A DNA stretch of 64,000 bases, from positions 1 to 64,000 of the forward strand of contig DASZTV010000076.1 of NCBI GenBank assembly GCA_035548125.1, read 5' to 3'. The DNA comes from DASZTV01 sp035548125. Lineage in GTDB: Bacteria; Actinomycetota; Actinomycetes; JAFAQI01. Position 1 is the first letter of the stretch; each line of letters opens with the position of its first letter. Below, piece by piece: positions 43,627 to 53,162 of this stretch. Made by a program: the position numbers and the translations under genes. The notes beneath the pieces are model-generated. The model did no database searches. It was given only the letters and a program-made list of their open reading frames with translations, and was not told where the DNA came from.

Positions 43627-44408
43627 GGGGCGACGAGCGGTGACAGCTCGGCGAACCGCGCGGGGCCGATTCCGGAGACCTGCTGCAGCTGCGACACCGA
43701 GCTGAACCCGCCATGAACCCGGCGCCAGGCGATGATCTTCTGCGCCGTCACCGGCCCGACGCCGGGCAGGGTCTCGAGCTTGGCCAGCGACGCGGTGCTC
43801 AGGCTGACCAGCCGGGAACCGGTGCCCGATGACCCGTGCCCGCGTCGAGGGCCGACCGTGATCAGCTCCCCGTCGGCGACGCGCTGAGCCAGGTCGACGC
43901 CGGCGAGATCGCGTTGACGACGCGCACCTCCCGCCGCCTTGACGGCGTCCGCGACCCGGGCGCCGATCGGCAGCGTGACGAGGCCGGGCCGCCGCACCCG
44001 ACCGGCTACGTCGACGACGATCGAACTGCCGGCGGCGGAGGCGTCTGACGAGCCCTGCGTTGTCGGAGCGTCGTAGGACGAGTACGACGGCGCACCGTGA
44101 TGATGCATGCCGAGGACGACCGCGGCGATGACCGCGACCAGCGCCGTCGCCCAACCGGCGAGCGCCCCGGTCGACATCCGGTCGACCCGGACCGCCGCCC
44201 AGTCCGGAAGCCGCGACACCACCGTCAGCCGAAGCGCCTCGAAGCGCGGGGGAACACCGTCTGGGGTCGGCGGGTCCGGCTGCTGCTCCAGACTTTGAGG
44301 TTCGGCCCACTCGGGAGCCATCGCCTGCGGCGGCACCCACCCCGCCGGACGGGGCGGCAACCCGATCGAGGTGAGCCGACCGACCGGCCCGTCGCGCTCA
44401 ACGTCCAC
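43623..44408 (-). CDS. comEA: ComEA-type DNA-binding protein
   Basis: A 261-residue protein. It has a long Pro-rich cytoplasmic N-terminus (1-80), one transmembrane helix (about 82-100), an SLBB domain (VVDVAGRVRRPGLVTLPIGARVADAV, about 128-185), and a C-terminal helix-hairpin-helix pair (LETLPGVGPVTAQKIIAWRRVHGGF, LQQVSGIGPARFAEL). It binds double-stranded DNA outside the membrane for uptake through ComEC. Start is GTG at 44406-44408. Confidence 0.92.
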   Translation of the reverse strand: MDVERDGPVGRLTSIGLPPRPAGWVPPQAMAPEWAEPQSLEQQPDPPTPDGVPPRFEALRLTVVSRLPDWAAVRVDRMSTGALAGWATALVAVIAAVVLGMHHHGAPSYSSYDAPTTQGSSDASAAGSSIVVDVAGRVRRPGLVTLPIGARVADAVKAAGGARRQRDLAGVDLAQRVADGELITVGPRRGHGSSGTGSRLVSLSTASLAKLETLPGVGPVTAQKIIAWRRVHGGFSSVSQLQQVSGIGPARFAELSPLVAP

Positions 44409-44491
44409 GCGGTGACGTTAAGAGCCCGCTCCCTCGGCGTCCGCTTCTTGATCGTGCTGTGGACGGCTGCTGCGCCGACCCGTATTGGGAC

Positions 44492-46414
44492 TTAGACGGT
44501 GGCCGGTAGCACGAACGCGTCGTCGCTCAACGACGACTCGGTGTCGGCGAGCTCCGGCCACCGGTAGCCCGGGAGTAGCTGTACATCAAAGATCTCGTTG
44601 ACGCCCCCGGTGAACCGGAGGAAGCCGGCAACCGCTCCGCTTCGGATGTCGACCATCCAGATTCCGCACTCCCGAGCCTGCCGTTGCGCGATGGGCAGAC
44701 CACGAAACACCGACTCGCGCACCTCGGACAGCCCGACCAGCGCGTAAGGACCGATGAACGCCAGTCCTCTGGTGAAACCTGGAAGCGACGCGATCGGTGA
44801 GACCCGCCCGCTCATCAGGTCGACGATGCCGATCTCCCCCTTACCCGACTCGAGCACCCACAGGTTGCCGTCGTACCAGCGCGGGGAGTGCGGCATCGAC
44901 AGGCCGCGGCACACGACGTCGCCGGAGTCCACGTCGACCACGATGCCGCCGTTGGCCTTGTGCTCACGCCAGCCGCCCGGCGAGTCCGACTCCCCCAACG
45001 CGGTCACGAACTTCACCCGGTCCGCGACCACGGCGCAGCCGTTGAGGTGACAGCGGTCCTCCGCCCCCAACTCGGAGACGAATGACGGTCGCCACCGCGG
45101 CTCGAAGGACCCGAGGCCGCCCACGGTCACCAGGGCCGAGAACCGCGTGCTGACTGCCCACAACTCCTCGCCCGCCCACACCATGTCGTGGATTCGGATA
45201 TCACCGGTGTAGTGCGTCGACAGGGGCAGAAAACAGCCGTCGTACGTGCCGGCGGGCATCAGCTGCTCCGCCTTCTTCGGGTGGTCGAGATAGGTCGTCA
45301 CGCGGTTCTTCGTTCCGATCGCGATGCGATCGCCGGCAACTGCGACACCCATGGGCATCGCCATGGTCCGGAAGTGGGTGTTGAGCCCGCCGTCCGCATC
45401 GGCTCGTACGACGATCGCGCGACCGCTCTGATACGTCGACACCAACAAGGACGCCCCCGCCTCGCGGAGCAGGGCCGGCACTGTCGCGGTGTAGTCGCTG
45501 CCGAACCCTGCCTCGGGGAGGTGCGGGACGACGCCTACTCCCCCTTCGGCCCGGAGGTCGTCCGGAACCCGCTCGTTCACGCGCTCGACGCACTGGCTGA
45601 CGGCAGGAAGGACGCGCGCGATCGCGTCGTTGCGTCGCCACTTCGCCGGGTCCGGCGGCGACACGGTGGTGCTGGTGACGGGCAGCGGCGCGACCAGCTC
45701 TCGGTCCCAGTCGTGGCCCAGCCAGGCGGCCAGCCGCTTCGCCTCATCCTGTGGCTGTTGCGTCAGGGCTTCGAAGCTCGTCGTGGTCCACCGGGCCGCG
45801 TCCAGCTCGTCGAGGTCATCCAGCAGCAGATCCGTGACCCGCTGCCACTGGATCGCGGCGATCTCGTGCACAGCTCGATCGGCAAGCTCCCGCCACCCCT
45901 CCACCAGCGGGTACGCCCACGGGGCAGGACCGGTCCAGTCCGGCAGTCTTGGGTACGGCACAAAACGACGGGCCTGCCACGCTTCGGTCAGGCTCGCCAC
46001 TGAAGGCGCAGCGCGGCGAAGCATCAGCACGAACCGGGCGCGCGGGAAGACCTCCGCGAGGAACGGCACTCGCATCGCGTGTCGTGCGGATGCGTCGAGC
46101 AGCGGTACGACGGACAGGTCCTCCGGCAGGGCCACGTCGGCGCGGTCGCGGGCGCCCGTGAGCATCGAGGACACCAGACGGTCGACGACACCGTCGGCAA
46201 GGCGAGCGACGTCGAGCCGATCGAGCCGACCGGAGCGCCATTCCCGAGCCGACGGATGCAGCTCGGGCACCTGATCGGCGCTGTCCGGCGCGTGGTCATC
46301 CCTGAAGTAACAGCCGTCGACCTGCGAGAGCACCGAGAACAGCAGCTTCGCTCCCGCACGCGGCGGCGCCACGATGAAGACCGGTGCCAGGTCCTCGCGT
46401 CGGTAGGTCACCAT
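44492..46414 (-). CDS. Sulfotransferase-like domain fused to a TIGR03032 (DUF4915) domain
   Basis: A 640-residue protein. Residues 1-290 look like a PAPS-dependent sulfotransferase, with PVFIVAPPRAGAKLLFSVLSQ (12-32) as the 5'-phosphosulfate loop and an FVLMLRRAAPSVASLTEAW block resembling the 3'-phosphate site. Residues ~325-640 match the TIGR03032 propeller-like family (LLVSTYQSGRAIVV, MPMGVAV, HLNGCAVVADRVKFVTALGE, FTRGLAFIGPYALVGLSEVR). The two are usually separate or neighbouring genes. It shares an island with a secreted beta-helix protein and could sulfate a surface sugar. Substrate unknown. Confidence 0.82.
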   Translation of the reverse strand: MVTYRREDLAPVFIVAPPRAGAKLLFSVLSQVDGCYFRDDHAPDSADQVPELHPSAREWRSGRLDRLDVARLADGVVDRLVSSMLTGARDRADVALPEDLSVVPLLDASARHAMRVPFLAEVFPRARFVLMLRRAAPSVASLTEAWQARRFVPYPRLPDWTGPAPWAYPLVEGWRELADRAVHEIAAIQWQRVTDLLLDDLDELDAARWTTTSFEALTQQPQDEAKRLAAWLGHDWDRELVAPLPVTSTTVSPPDPAKWRRNDAIARVLPAVSQCVERVNERVPDDLRAEGGVGVVPHLPEAGFGSDYTATVPALLREAGASLLVSTYQSGRAIVVRADADGGLNTHFRTMAMPMGVAVAGDRIAIGTKNRVTTYLDHPKKAEQLMPAGTYDGCFLPLSTHYTGDIRIHDMVWAGEELWAVSTRFSALVTVGGLGSFEPRWRPSFVSELGAEDRCHLNGCAVVADRVKFVTALGESDSPGGWREHKANGGIVVDVDSGDVVCRGLSMPHSPRWYDGNLWVLESGKGEIGIVDLMSGRVSPIASLPGFTRGLAFIGPYALVGLSEVRESVFRGLPIAQRQARECGIWMVDIRSGAVAGFLRFTGGVNEIFDVQLLPGYRWPELADTESSLSDDAFVLPATV

Positions 46415-46430
46415 GCGACGACGAGTCCGG

Positions 46431-48119
46431 TCAGCCTGCGCGGTAAGAGCCCCGTCGTACGACGCGGTTCCCGGCGTTGTCGACCCCCGCCACTGCGACA
46501 TGGACGTGCTTGGTCACGGTTGCGGTCCGGCCGTCCTCGGCGATCACCGTTCCGGTCACCGTGTGGTCGCCTGCGCCATGGACCGTGACGGGCGGCGGGC
46601 ACGTCACGTCGATCTTGGGTGCGGCCGACTTGCAGGAGAACGTGACACGGATCCTGCGGCCGGGCGAGCCGTGGCTGCTCGACCGACGGAGGTGCGTGAG
46701 GATCGCCCGAATGCTCGGCGCATCCTCGATCTGGAACGCACCTGCCGCGCACCCGCCGGATGCAGCGAGCACCCCGCGCTGATCGGGTACGCCGCAGACC
46801 GGCGCTCCCACTCCCGGCAACGCGAAGCCGGTGGGCACGGCGCCGGCAGCCGGATCGGAGGTGAGTGCCAACGCCATCGTCGCGGTCGGCCCGCCGTTGT
46901 CCCGGAGAGCGCCGAGTGCCGCGGCCAAGCCCGGAGCGGACGGCTTGGAACCAGGTGCGGTCAACCCGCAACTGCCGTCGCCGTCGAGGTTGTAGCCCCT
47001 GTCGGTCAGATCGCCCGTCAGACAGTCCTTGGTGTTCGCCGCCACGATGTCCGACGCGAGGGAGAATGCGACCGACGGCTGGTCAGCGGCTATCCCGCCA
47101 CCGACGTTCGAGGCAATCGTGCTCGAACCGATCAGCGACTCCGACCCCAGCCTGGTGAGGTACACAGCCGCGTCACCTGCCGGAGAGGTGTTGCCCGCGA
47201 TGGTCGAAAGCGTGATCCGCGAGACACCGCCCGAGGTGTACCGGCCCGGGGTCCGGGTCTCCGTCGTCACCGGGTCGATGAGACAGGAGTCGTAGACGCC
47301 GTAATAGGTCCCGACGTCCGGACAGTACTCGTAACCGGGAGGCCCGGAGGGCGTGTATCCGCACCGCGGGATGTAGCCCTCGACCAGATACAAGGAAGTG
47401 CCCGCTGGGCAGGCGGTGCTTGCGTTGTCGACCGGCGCGAGCGACTCGGAGGCACCGCGAATGTAGACGCCGCCGCCCTGGCCGGCGGTCGCGGTGTTGC
47501 CGCTGACCGTGCTCCGCTTGATGGTGACGCCGTTCCCGTCGACGAGGTTGGCGAAGATCCCGCCACCCTTGGGTGCCGTGTTGCCGCTCACGGTGCTCGT
47601 TCGCAGCGACAGCGAGCCCTGCTCGACGTAGATACCGCCGCCGCCGGTCGACGCCGAGCTGTCGGTCACCCGCACACGCGACATCGCCACGTTGCTTCGT
47701 GACGCGATGTCGACGGCGCCGCCCGTGACGCCCTTGCCGTGGGTGAAGGTCAGGCCGGAGATCGTGACAACGCCCGCGTTCGGGTCATCCACGACGAGGT
47801 CGACCACCTGGTTCTGGCCGTCGATGCTCAGCTTGTCCGCGCCGGGGCCGTGGATCGTCACGGCATGGTCGACGTGCAGCGGGGACGTCAGGTCGATGGC
47901 GCCCGTTACCGATGACGCGAAGGTGACGAGGTCCCCGTCCCCTGCGGCCTGCAGCGCCTCCCTGAGTGAGCCGGTGCCGGAGTCGGCAGTGTTGGTGACG
48001 ACGTGAAGGCCCGTTGCATCCGCCGCGTGCGGCGCGACGACGCCCGCCACCGTGAGCGCCATGCTCGCGCCGCCGGCGATTGCTACCGGCCGCCGACGAG
48101 ACCTAGAACGATTTGCCAT
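46431..48119 (-). CDS. Secreted right-handed beta-helix protein
   Basis: A 562-residue protein with an Arg-rich signal (SRSRRRPVAIAGGASMALTVAG). A parallel beta-helix carries the 'NTADSGTGSLREAL' opening typical of adhesin/pectate-lyase-like secreted proteins. Repeats such as SGNTA.KGGGIF and SGNTATAGQGGGVY follow, with a Cys-rich insert (about 240-285) and the ending DNGGPTATMALALTSDPAAGAVP. About 100 residues of an Ig-like tail close it. ATG 48117-48119 has GGGGAG upstream. It lies 16 bases upstream of the sulfotransferase fusion and is likely co-transcribed. Catalytic residues are not evident. Confidence 0.85.
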   Translation of the reverse strand: MANRSRSRRRPVAIAGGASMALTVAGVVAPHAADATGLHVVTNTADSGTGSLREALQAAGDGDLVTFASSVTGAIDLTSPLHVDHAVTIHGPGADKLSIDGQNQVVDLVVDDPNAGVVTISGLTFTHGKGVTGGAVDIASRSNVAMSRVRVTDSSASTGGGGIYVEQGSLSLRTSTVSGNTAPKGGGIFANLVDGNGVTIKRSTVSGNTATAGQGGGVYIRGASESLAPVDNASTACPAGTSLYLVEGYIPRCGYTPSGPPGYEYCPDVGTYYGVYDSCLIDPVTTETRTPGRYTSGGVSRITLSTIAGNTSPAGDAAVYLTRLGSESLIGSSTIASNVGGGIAADQPSVAFSLASDIVAANTKDCLTGDLTDRGYNLDGDGSCGLTAPGSKPSAPGLAAALGALRDNGGPTATMALALTSDPAAGAVPTGFALPGVGAPVCGVPDQRGVLAASGGCAAGAFQIEDAPSIRAILTHLRRSSSHGSPGRRIRVTFSCKSAAPKIDVTCPPPVTVHGAGDHTVTGTVIAEDGRTATVTKHVHVAVAGVDNAGNRVVRRGSYRAG

Positions 48120-48186
48120 GTGCCACTCCCCACCCCGCGGGCCCTGGGATTCTGACAAGTAGCCGATGATCCTTACACAACGTGAG

Positions 48187-48207
48187 CGCCGGAGACCCTA
48201 TCCGGCG
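48187..48207 (-). terminator. Hairpin terminator after leuS
   Basis: CGCCGGA (48187-48193) pairs perfectly with TCCGGCG (48201-48207) over a seven-base loop, beginning 12 bases past the leuS stop. No T-run is present. It separates leuS from the beta-helix gene's promoter region. Confidence 0.6.
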
Positions 48208-48218
48208 GAGCAAGCGCG

Positions 48219-50711
48219 CTACTCCGGGACGACGTTGACCAGCTTCGGCGCCCGCACGATCACGGTACGCACGCCGCGCCCTTCAAGAGCCCTCGCGACG
48301 CCGTCGGTCGCGAGCGCCAGCTCGCGCAGCTCGGCCTCCCCGATGTCGACCGCCACCTCGAGCCGGTCGCGGACCTTGCCGGCGACCTGGACCACGCAAA
48401 CGACGGTGTCCTCGACGAGCAGCTGGTCGTCGTAGCTGGGCCAGCCGGCGAAGACGACCGACGCCTCTCTGCCGAGCAGCGACCAGACTTCCTCGGCGGT
48501 GAAGGGTGCGAACACCGACAACATGCGGGCCAGCGCCTCGGCGCCTTCGCGCAGCGCCGCCGGTCCCGTGGCGGCTTCCAGCGCGCCACCGTCGACCGCT
48601 TTCCGCAACAGCGAGGTCAGTTCCATGAGCCGCGCGACGGTCACGTTGAACCGCTTCGACTCGGTCTGCGTCGTCGCGTCCGCGATCAGCTTGTGGACCG
48701 CAGCCCGCAGCACACCGTCCCCGGAGGCCGGCTCGGTCCCCAAGCCCGCCGAGCCGATGTCGTGGCAGAGCCGCCAGACCCGCGCCAGCCACTTGACGGC
48801 ACCGGTCGGCGACACGTCCGCCCAGTCGATGTCGTCCTCGGGCGGGCCCGCGAACAGCATCGTGACGCGCACCGCGTCGGGGCCGTACTTGGCGAGCTCC
48901 TCCTGCAGGTTGACCAGGTTGCCCTTGGACTTCGACATCGCCGAGCCGTTCATGATCACCTGGCCCTGGTTGGTCAGCCGGGTGAAGGGCTCGGTGAAGG
49001 TGAGCAGGCCCATGTCGTACAGCGCCTTGGTGAAGAAGCGTGAGTACAGCAGGTGCAGGATCGCGTGCTCGACACCGCCGATGTACTCGTCGACCGCGAG
49101 CCACTGCTCGGTCGCCTCCGGGTCGAAGGCGACTTGGTCGTTGTTCGACGACGGGTAGCGCAGGTAGTACCAGGAGGAGTCGACGAACGTGTCCATCGTG
49201 TCGGTGTCGCGCTGGGCCTCGCCGCCACAGCCGGGGCATTTGGTCTGTACCCAGTCGGTCGCGGACTCCAGCGGCGACTTGCCCCCCTCGGGCCGCAGCT
49301 CGTAGCCCGACGTGGGCAGCTCGACCGGGAGTTGCTCGTCCGGTACCGCGACCTCACCGCAGGTCGGGCAGTGCACGATCGGGATCGGGCAGCCCCAGTA
49401 ACGCTGCCGCGACAGCAGCCAGTCACGTAGCCGATACGTCACCGCCTGCTCGCCGTTGCCGGCCGCCGCGAGGTCGGCCGCGATCGCCGGGATCGCGTCG
49501 GCTTTCGTCATGCCGTCGTACTTGCCGCTGTTGATGATCGTGCCCTCGCCGGGCGTCGCGATCCCGGTCTCGACGGGGTCCGGTCCGCCGGTCTCGACGA
49601 CGACGCGCACCGGCAGTGAGAAGACCCGGGCGAAGTCCAGGTCGCGCTGGTCGTGCGCCGGAACGGCCATGATCGCGCCGGTCCCGTAGTCGGCGAGCAC
49701 GTAGTCGGCGGCGAAGACCGGGATCTCCTCCCCATTCACGGGGTTGATCGCGACCCGGCCCAGCGGCACACCGGTCTTCTGCCGCCCTTCGGCCAGCCGG
49801 TCGATGTCGCTGGTACGGCGCACCTGCGCGAGGTAGGCCTCGAACGCCGGACGCTCCGACTCGCTGCACAGCTCGTCGGCCAGGGCGGAGTCCGCGGCGA
49901 CGACGAAGAAGGTCGCACCGAACAGCGTGTCCGGCCGCGTGGTGAACACCCGGACCGGCTCGTCCCGGCCGACGATCCGGAAGTCCACGTACGCCCCGGT
50001 CGAGCGCCCGATCCAGTTGCGCTGCATGGTCAGCACCGGGGTGGGCCAGACCCCCTCCAGGTCGTCCATGTCGGCCAGCAGCCGATCGGCATAGTCGGTG
50101 ATCTTGAAGAACCACTGGGTCAGGTTCTTCTTGGTGACCTCGGTGCCGCAGCGCTCGCACTTGCCCTGGATGACCTGCTCGTTGGCGAGCACCGTCTGGT
50201 CCTTCGGGCACCAGTTGACCGGCGCCGACTTGCGATAGGCCAGGCCCTTCTCGTACAGCCGCAGGAACAGCCACTGCGTCCAGCGGTAGTACTCCGGATC
50301 GGAGGTGTGCAGCCGGGTGCGCCAGTCGAAGGACATCCCCATCCGCTTGAACGACTCGGCCTGGACCTCGATGTTGGCGTAGGTCCAGTCGCGCGGATCC
50401 ATGCTCCGCGACAGCGCCGCGTTCTCCGCGGGCAGGCCGAAGGAGTCCCAGCCGATCGGGTGCAGCACGTCGTTGCCGCGTGCGCGGGCGAAACGCGCGA
50501 CCGCGTCGCCGATGCTGAAGGCCTCGGCATGCCCCATGTGGAGGTCGCCGCTGGGATACGGGAACATGTCGACCACATAAACCCGGGGGCGACCGTCGTC
50601 GACCGGTTCGAAGACCCGCAGGTCATCCCACACCGGCAGCCACTTGTCGACCACACCCAATGGGTCGTAGCCAACAGCGTCGTCGCCGACCTCGGCGGCT
50701 TCCTCGTTCAC
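48219..50711 (-). CDS. leuS: Leucine--tRNA ligase
   Basis: An 830-residue class I synthetase. The HIGH-type motif is HMGH (58-61) in PYPSGDLHMGHAEAF. A zinc-ribbon-like insert has CPKDQTV and CERCG, the CP1 editing domain contains TRPDTLFGATFFVVA, and the KMSKS loop is SAMSKSKGN. Start is taken as the GTG at 50709-50711 (MNEEAAEVGDD), because residues further upstream do not fit the family. It faces the divergent mycothiol dehydrogenase gene. Confidence 0.97.
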   Translation of the reverse strand: MNEEAAEVGDDAVGYDPLGVVDKWLPVWDDLRVFEPVDDGRPRVYVVDMFPYPSGDLHMGHAEAFSIGDAVARFARARGNDVLHPIGWDSFGLPAENAALSRSMDPRDWTYANIEVQAESFKRMGMSFDWRTRLHTSDPEYYRWTQWLFLRLYEKGLAYRKSAPVNWCPKDQTVLANEQVIQGKCERCGTEVTKKNLTQWFFKITDYADRLLADMDDLEGVWPTPVLTMQRNWIGRSTGAYVDFRIVGRDEPVRVFTTRPDTLFGATFFVVAADSALADELCSESERPAFEAYLAQVRRTSDIDRLAEGRQKTGVPLGRVAINPVNGEEIPVFAADYVLADYGTGAIMAVPAHDQRDLDFARVFSLPVRVVVETGGPDPVETGIATPGEGTIINSGKYDGMTKADAIPAIAADLAAAGNGEQAVTYRLRDWLLSRQRYWGCPIPIVHCPTCGEVAVPDEQLPVELPTSGYELRPEGGKSPLESATDWVQTKCPGCGGEAQRDTDTMDTFVDSSWYYLRYPSSNNDQVAFDPEATEQWLAVDEYIGGVEHAILHLLYSRFFTKALYDMGLLTFTEPFTRLTNQGQVIMNGSAMSKSKGNLVNLQEELAKYGPDAVRVTMLFAGPPEDDIDWADVSPTGAVKWLARVWRLCHDIGSAGLGTEPASGDGVLRAAVHKLIADATTQTESKRFNVTVARLMELTSLLRKAVDGGALEAATGPAALREGAEALARMLSVFAPFTAEEVWSLLGREASVVFAGWPSYDDQLLVEDTVVCVVQVAGKVRDRLEVAVDIGEAELRELALATDGVARALEGRGVRTVIVRAPKLVNVVPE

Positions 50712-50787
50712 GCTTGATCGTAACGTGACCACAACGCACGATCCGAGGCAATAACCCGCGCGGACCACGACCGAAGGAGACCCCGCG

Positions 50788-51873
50788 ATGGCCACCGAGG
50801 TACGGGGCGTCATCGCCCGCAGCAAGGGCGCACCCGTCGAGCTCGTGACGGTCGTCGTCCCCGACCCTGGTCCGGGCGAGGCACTCGTCGACGTGCAGGC
50901 ATGCGGGGTCTGCCATACCGACCTGCACTACCGAGAGGGCGGCATCAACGACGAGTTCCCGTTCCTGCTCGGGCACGAGGCGGCGGGGACGGTCGCGGCC
51001 GTCGGTCCCGGAGTGACCGACCTCGCTCCCGGCGACTTCGTGATTCTCAACTGGCGCGCGGTCTGCGGACAATGCCGGGCGTGCTCCCGCGGCGAGCCCT
51101 GGTACTGCTTCGCCACTCACAACGCGACGCAGCGGATGGCACTGGAGGACGGCACGCCGCTGTCTCCTGCACTCGGCATCGGGGCCTTCGCCGAGCGGAC
51201 GCTCGTCGCGACCGGCCAGTGCACCAAGGTCGACGCTGCCGCAGATCCGGTCGTGGCGGGACTTCTCGGTTGCGGGGTGATGGCCGGACTGGGCGCGGCG
51301 TTGAACACCGCGGCGGTGCGACGTGGCGAGACCGTCGCGGTGATCGGCTGCGGCGGCGTCGGCGACGCGGCGATCCTCGGCGCCAGCATCGCGGGGGCGA
51401 GCCAAGTGATCGCGGTCGACGTCGACGACCGCAAGCTCGAGTGGGCCGCCGGCTTCGGCGCCACGCACACCATCAACTCCCGCAACATCGACGTCGTCGC
51501 GGCGGTTCACGAGCTGACCGGAGGGCTCGGGACCGACGTGGTGATCGAGGCGGTCGGCCGGCCGGAGACGTACAAGGACGCCTTCTACGCGCGAGATCTG
51601 GCGGGCCGGGTGGTGCTGGTCGGCGTACCCACTCCGGACGCCACGATCGAGCTGCCACTGATCGACGTCTTCGGCCGCGGCGGCTCGCTCAAGTCGTCGT
51701 GGTACGGCGACTGCCTGCCGAGCAGGGACTTCCCGATGCTGATCGACGCCTACCTCGCCGGCCGGCTTCCGCTCGACCGGTTCGTCTCGGAGCGAATCGG
51801 GATCGCAGATGTCGAGGCGGCCTTCACGAAGATGCAGGAAGGAGGCGTTCTTCGCTCCGTCGTGGTCATGTAG
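50788..51873 (+). CDS. mscR: S-(hydroxymethyl)mycothiol dehydrogenase
   Basis: NAD-dependent, mycothiol-linked formaldehyde dehydrogenase of the zinc alcohol dehydrogenase family, 361 residues. Catalytic zinc ligands are C42 and H63, and the structural zinc uses C93, C96, C99 and C107. The NAD motif is VIGCGGVGDAA. The opening VRGVIARSKGAPVELVTVVVP and the PLIDVFGRGGSLKSSWYGDCLPSRDFP block are characteristic of the mycothiol branch. AAGGAG precedes the ATG. It shows that the host makes mycothiol. Confidence 0.93.
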   Translation: MATEVRGVIARSKGAPVELVTVVVPDPGPGEALVDVQACGVCHTDLHYREGGINDEFPFLLGHEAAGTVAAVGPGVTDLAPGDFVILNWRAVCGQCRACSRGEPWYCFATHNATQRMALEDGTPLSPALGIGAFAERTLVATGQCTKVDAAADPVVAGLLGCGVMAGLGAALNTAAVRRGETVAVIGCGGVGDAAILGASIAGASQVIAVDVDDRKLEWAAGFGATHTINSRNIDVVAAVHELTGGLGTDVVIEAVGRPETYKDAFYARDLAGRVVLVGVPTPDATIELPLIDVFGRGGSLKSSWYGDCLPSRDFPMLIDAYLAGRLPLDRFVSERIGIADVEAAFTKMQEGGVLRSVVVM

Positions 51874-51926
51874 GACTCACGCATACAGTTGAGACAGCGG
51901 GGCATGACAGGCGCGAAAGGTTGAGG

Positions 51927-53162
51927 ATGCACGTCCGTTTCCTGCGCCTGCCCGGCGTCGCTCTCGCAGTTTCCCTTCTCCTCGCCGGCTGCAGCGGCGG
52001 CGGCTCAGCCCCGGGCGCTGCCGGCGCGCAAGCCACCCCGACCGCGCCGCCGCTGAAGGTCGTCTCGGTCGCGCCACTGACGCTGTCGGGCACGACCCCG
52101 GTCGTCGTCACGTTCCGGCGCCCGCTCACCAACGATTCGCCGCTGCCCACCTTCGACCCGGCGGTCCCCGGCGACTGGGAGCGCGCCGGGTCGGTTGCCA
52201 CGTTCACGCCGGAGCAGGCGTATCCGCCCAGCACAACGTTCCATCTGCAGCTCGCCCGACGAGCGGGCGCGGTCCCGCGGACCATCGCCACTCCGGTCTC
52301 CGAACCCGGTTCGTTGCGCTTCGCGAACCAGATCCTGGCCCGGCTTCACTACCTCCCGCTCGACACGAAGGCCGCCCCTCCCGCCAGCCCCGCTGACGAG
52401 GCGGCGGCGGTCTATGACCCGCCCCCCGGCGGGTTCTCGTGGCGCTACGCCGACACCCCGGACACCATCGTTCACGACTGGAAGCCCGGGAAGCCGAACG
52501 TCGTGCTGCGCGGAGCCGTCATCGCCTTCCAGCATCAGCACCACCTCCGGCAGGACGGCGCGATCGGACCGGCGACGTGGAAGGAGCTGCTGCAGGCAGA
52601 CCTCGACCAGGCGGTGAACCCCGACCGCTACTCCTACGTGTCCGCGAACCTCTACCTCCCGCAGAAGCTCAGTGTCTGGGTCGACGGCAAGACCGAGCTC
52701 ACCACCGCGGTCAATGGCGGCGTCGCCGCCGCGCCGACGCCGCTCGGCACCTACCCCGTCTACCTCCGCTACACCGCGACGACGATGCAAGGCACGAACC
52801 CTGACGGCACGAAGTACAAGGACAAGGGCGTGCCGTGGGTCAACTACTTCTCCGGCGGCTCCGCGGTCCACGGCTTCGAGCGCACGTCGTACGGCTATCC
52901 GCAGTCAGTCGGCTGCCTCGAGCTTCCGCCATCGGTCGCGAAGCAGGTCTACGACATGATCGACTACGGCACCCTCGTCACCGTGGCGGGTCCGTACGTG
53001 AAGCCGCCGAAGGTGGGCAAGCCGTCGCCGCCGGCCACGCCGAACCCGAAGCATCACCGGCACCCCAAACCGACGGCGTCACCGAGCAGTACGGCCTCAC
53101 CGGAGTTGAGCGAGACGCCTGCGGCATCGAGCTCGCCGAGCAGCAAGCCGAAGCCGACCTAG
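51927..53162 (+). CDS. L,D-transpeptidase (YkuD) lipoprotein with peptidoglycan-binding domain
   Basis: A 411-residue protein. A lipoprotein signal ends in LLLAGCSGG (Cys ~21). An Ig-like N-terminal domain (about 45-115) is followed by a peptidoglycan-binding domain (LRGAVIAFQHQHHLRQDGAIGPATWKELL) and a YkuD domain. The catalytic pattern is H315-G ... S-V-G-C330. A Pro/Ser/Lys-rich tail follows. It forms 3-3 peptidoglycan cross-links on the outer membrane face. It lies 53 bases after the dehydrogenase gene. Its stop overlaps the convergent DUF1684 gene by four bases. Confidence 0.92.
   Translation: MHVRFLRLPGVALAVSLLLAGCSGGGSAPGAAGAQATPTAPPLKVVSVAPLTLSGTTPVVVTFRRPLTNDSPLPTFDPAVPGDWERAGSVATFTPEQAYPPSTTFHLQLARRAGAVPRTIATPVSEPGSLRFANQILARLHYLPLDTKAAPPASPADEAAAVYDPPPGGFSWRYADTPDTIVHDWKPGKPNVVLRGAVIAFQHQHHLRQDGAIGPATWKELLQADLDQAVNPDRYSYVSANLYLPQKLSVWVDGKTELTTAVNGGVAAAPTPLGTYPVYLRYTATTMQGTNPDGTKYKDKGVPWVNYFSGGSAVHGFERTSYGYPQSVGCLELPPSVAKQVYDMIDYGTLVTVAGPYVKPPKVGKPSPPATPNPKHHRHPKPTASPSSTASPELSETPAASSSPSSKPKPT

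Noticed and set aside
50712..50787. T-box or other leader in front of leuS
   Set aside because: Only 76 bases separate leuS from the divergent gene, too short for a T-box, and no such motif is seen.
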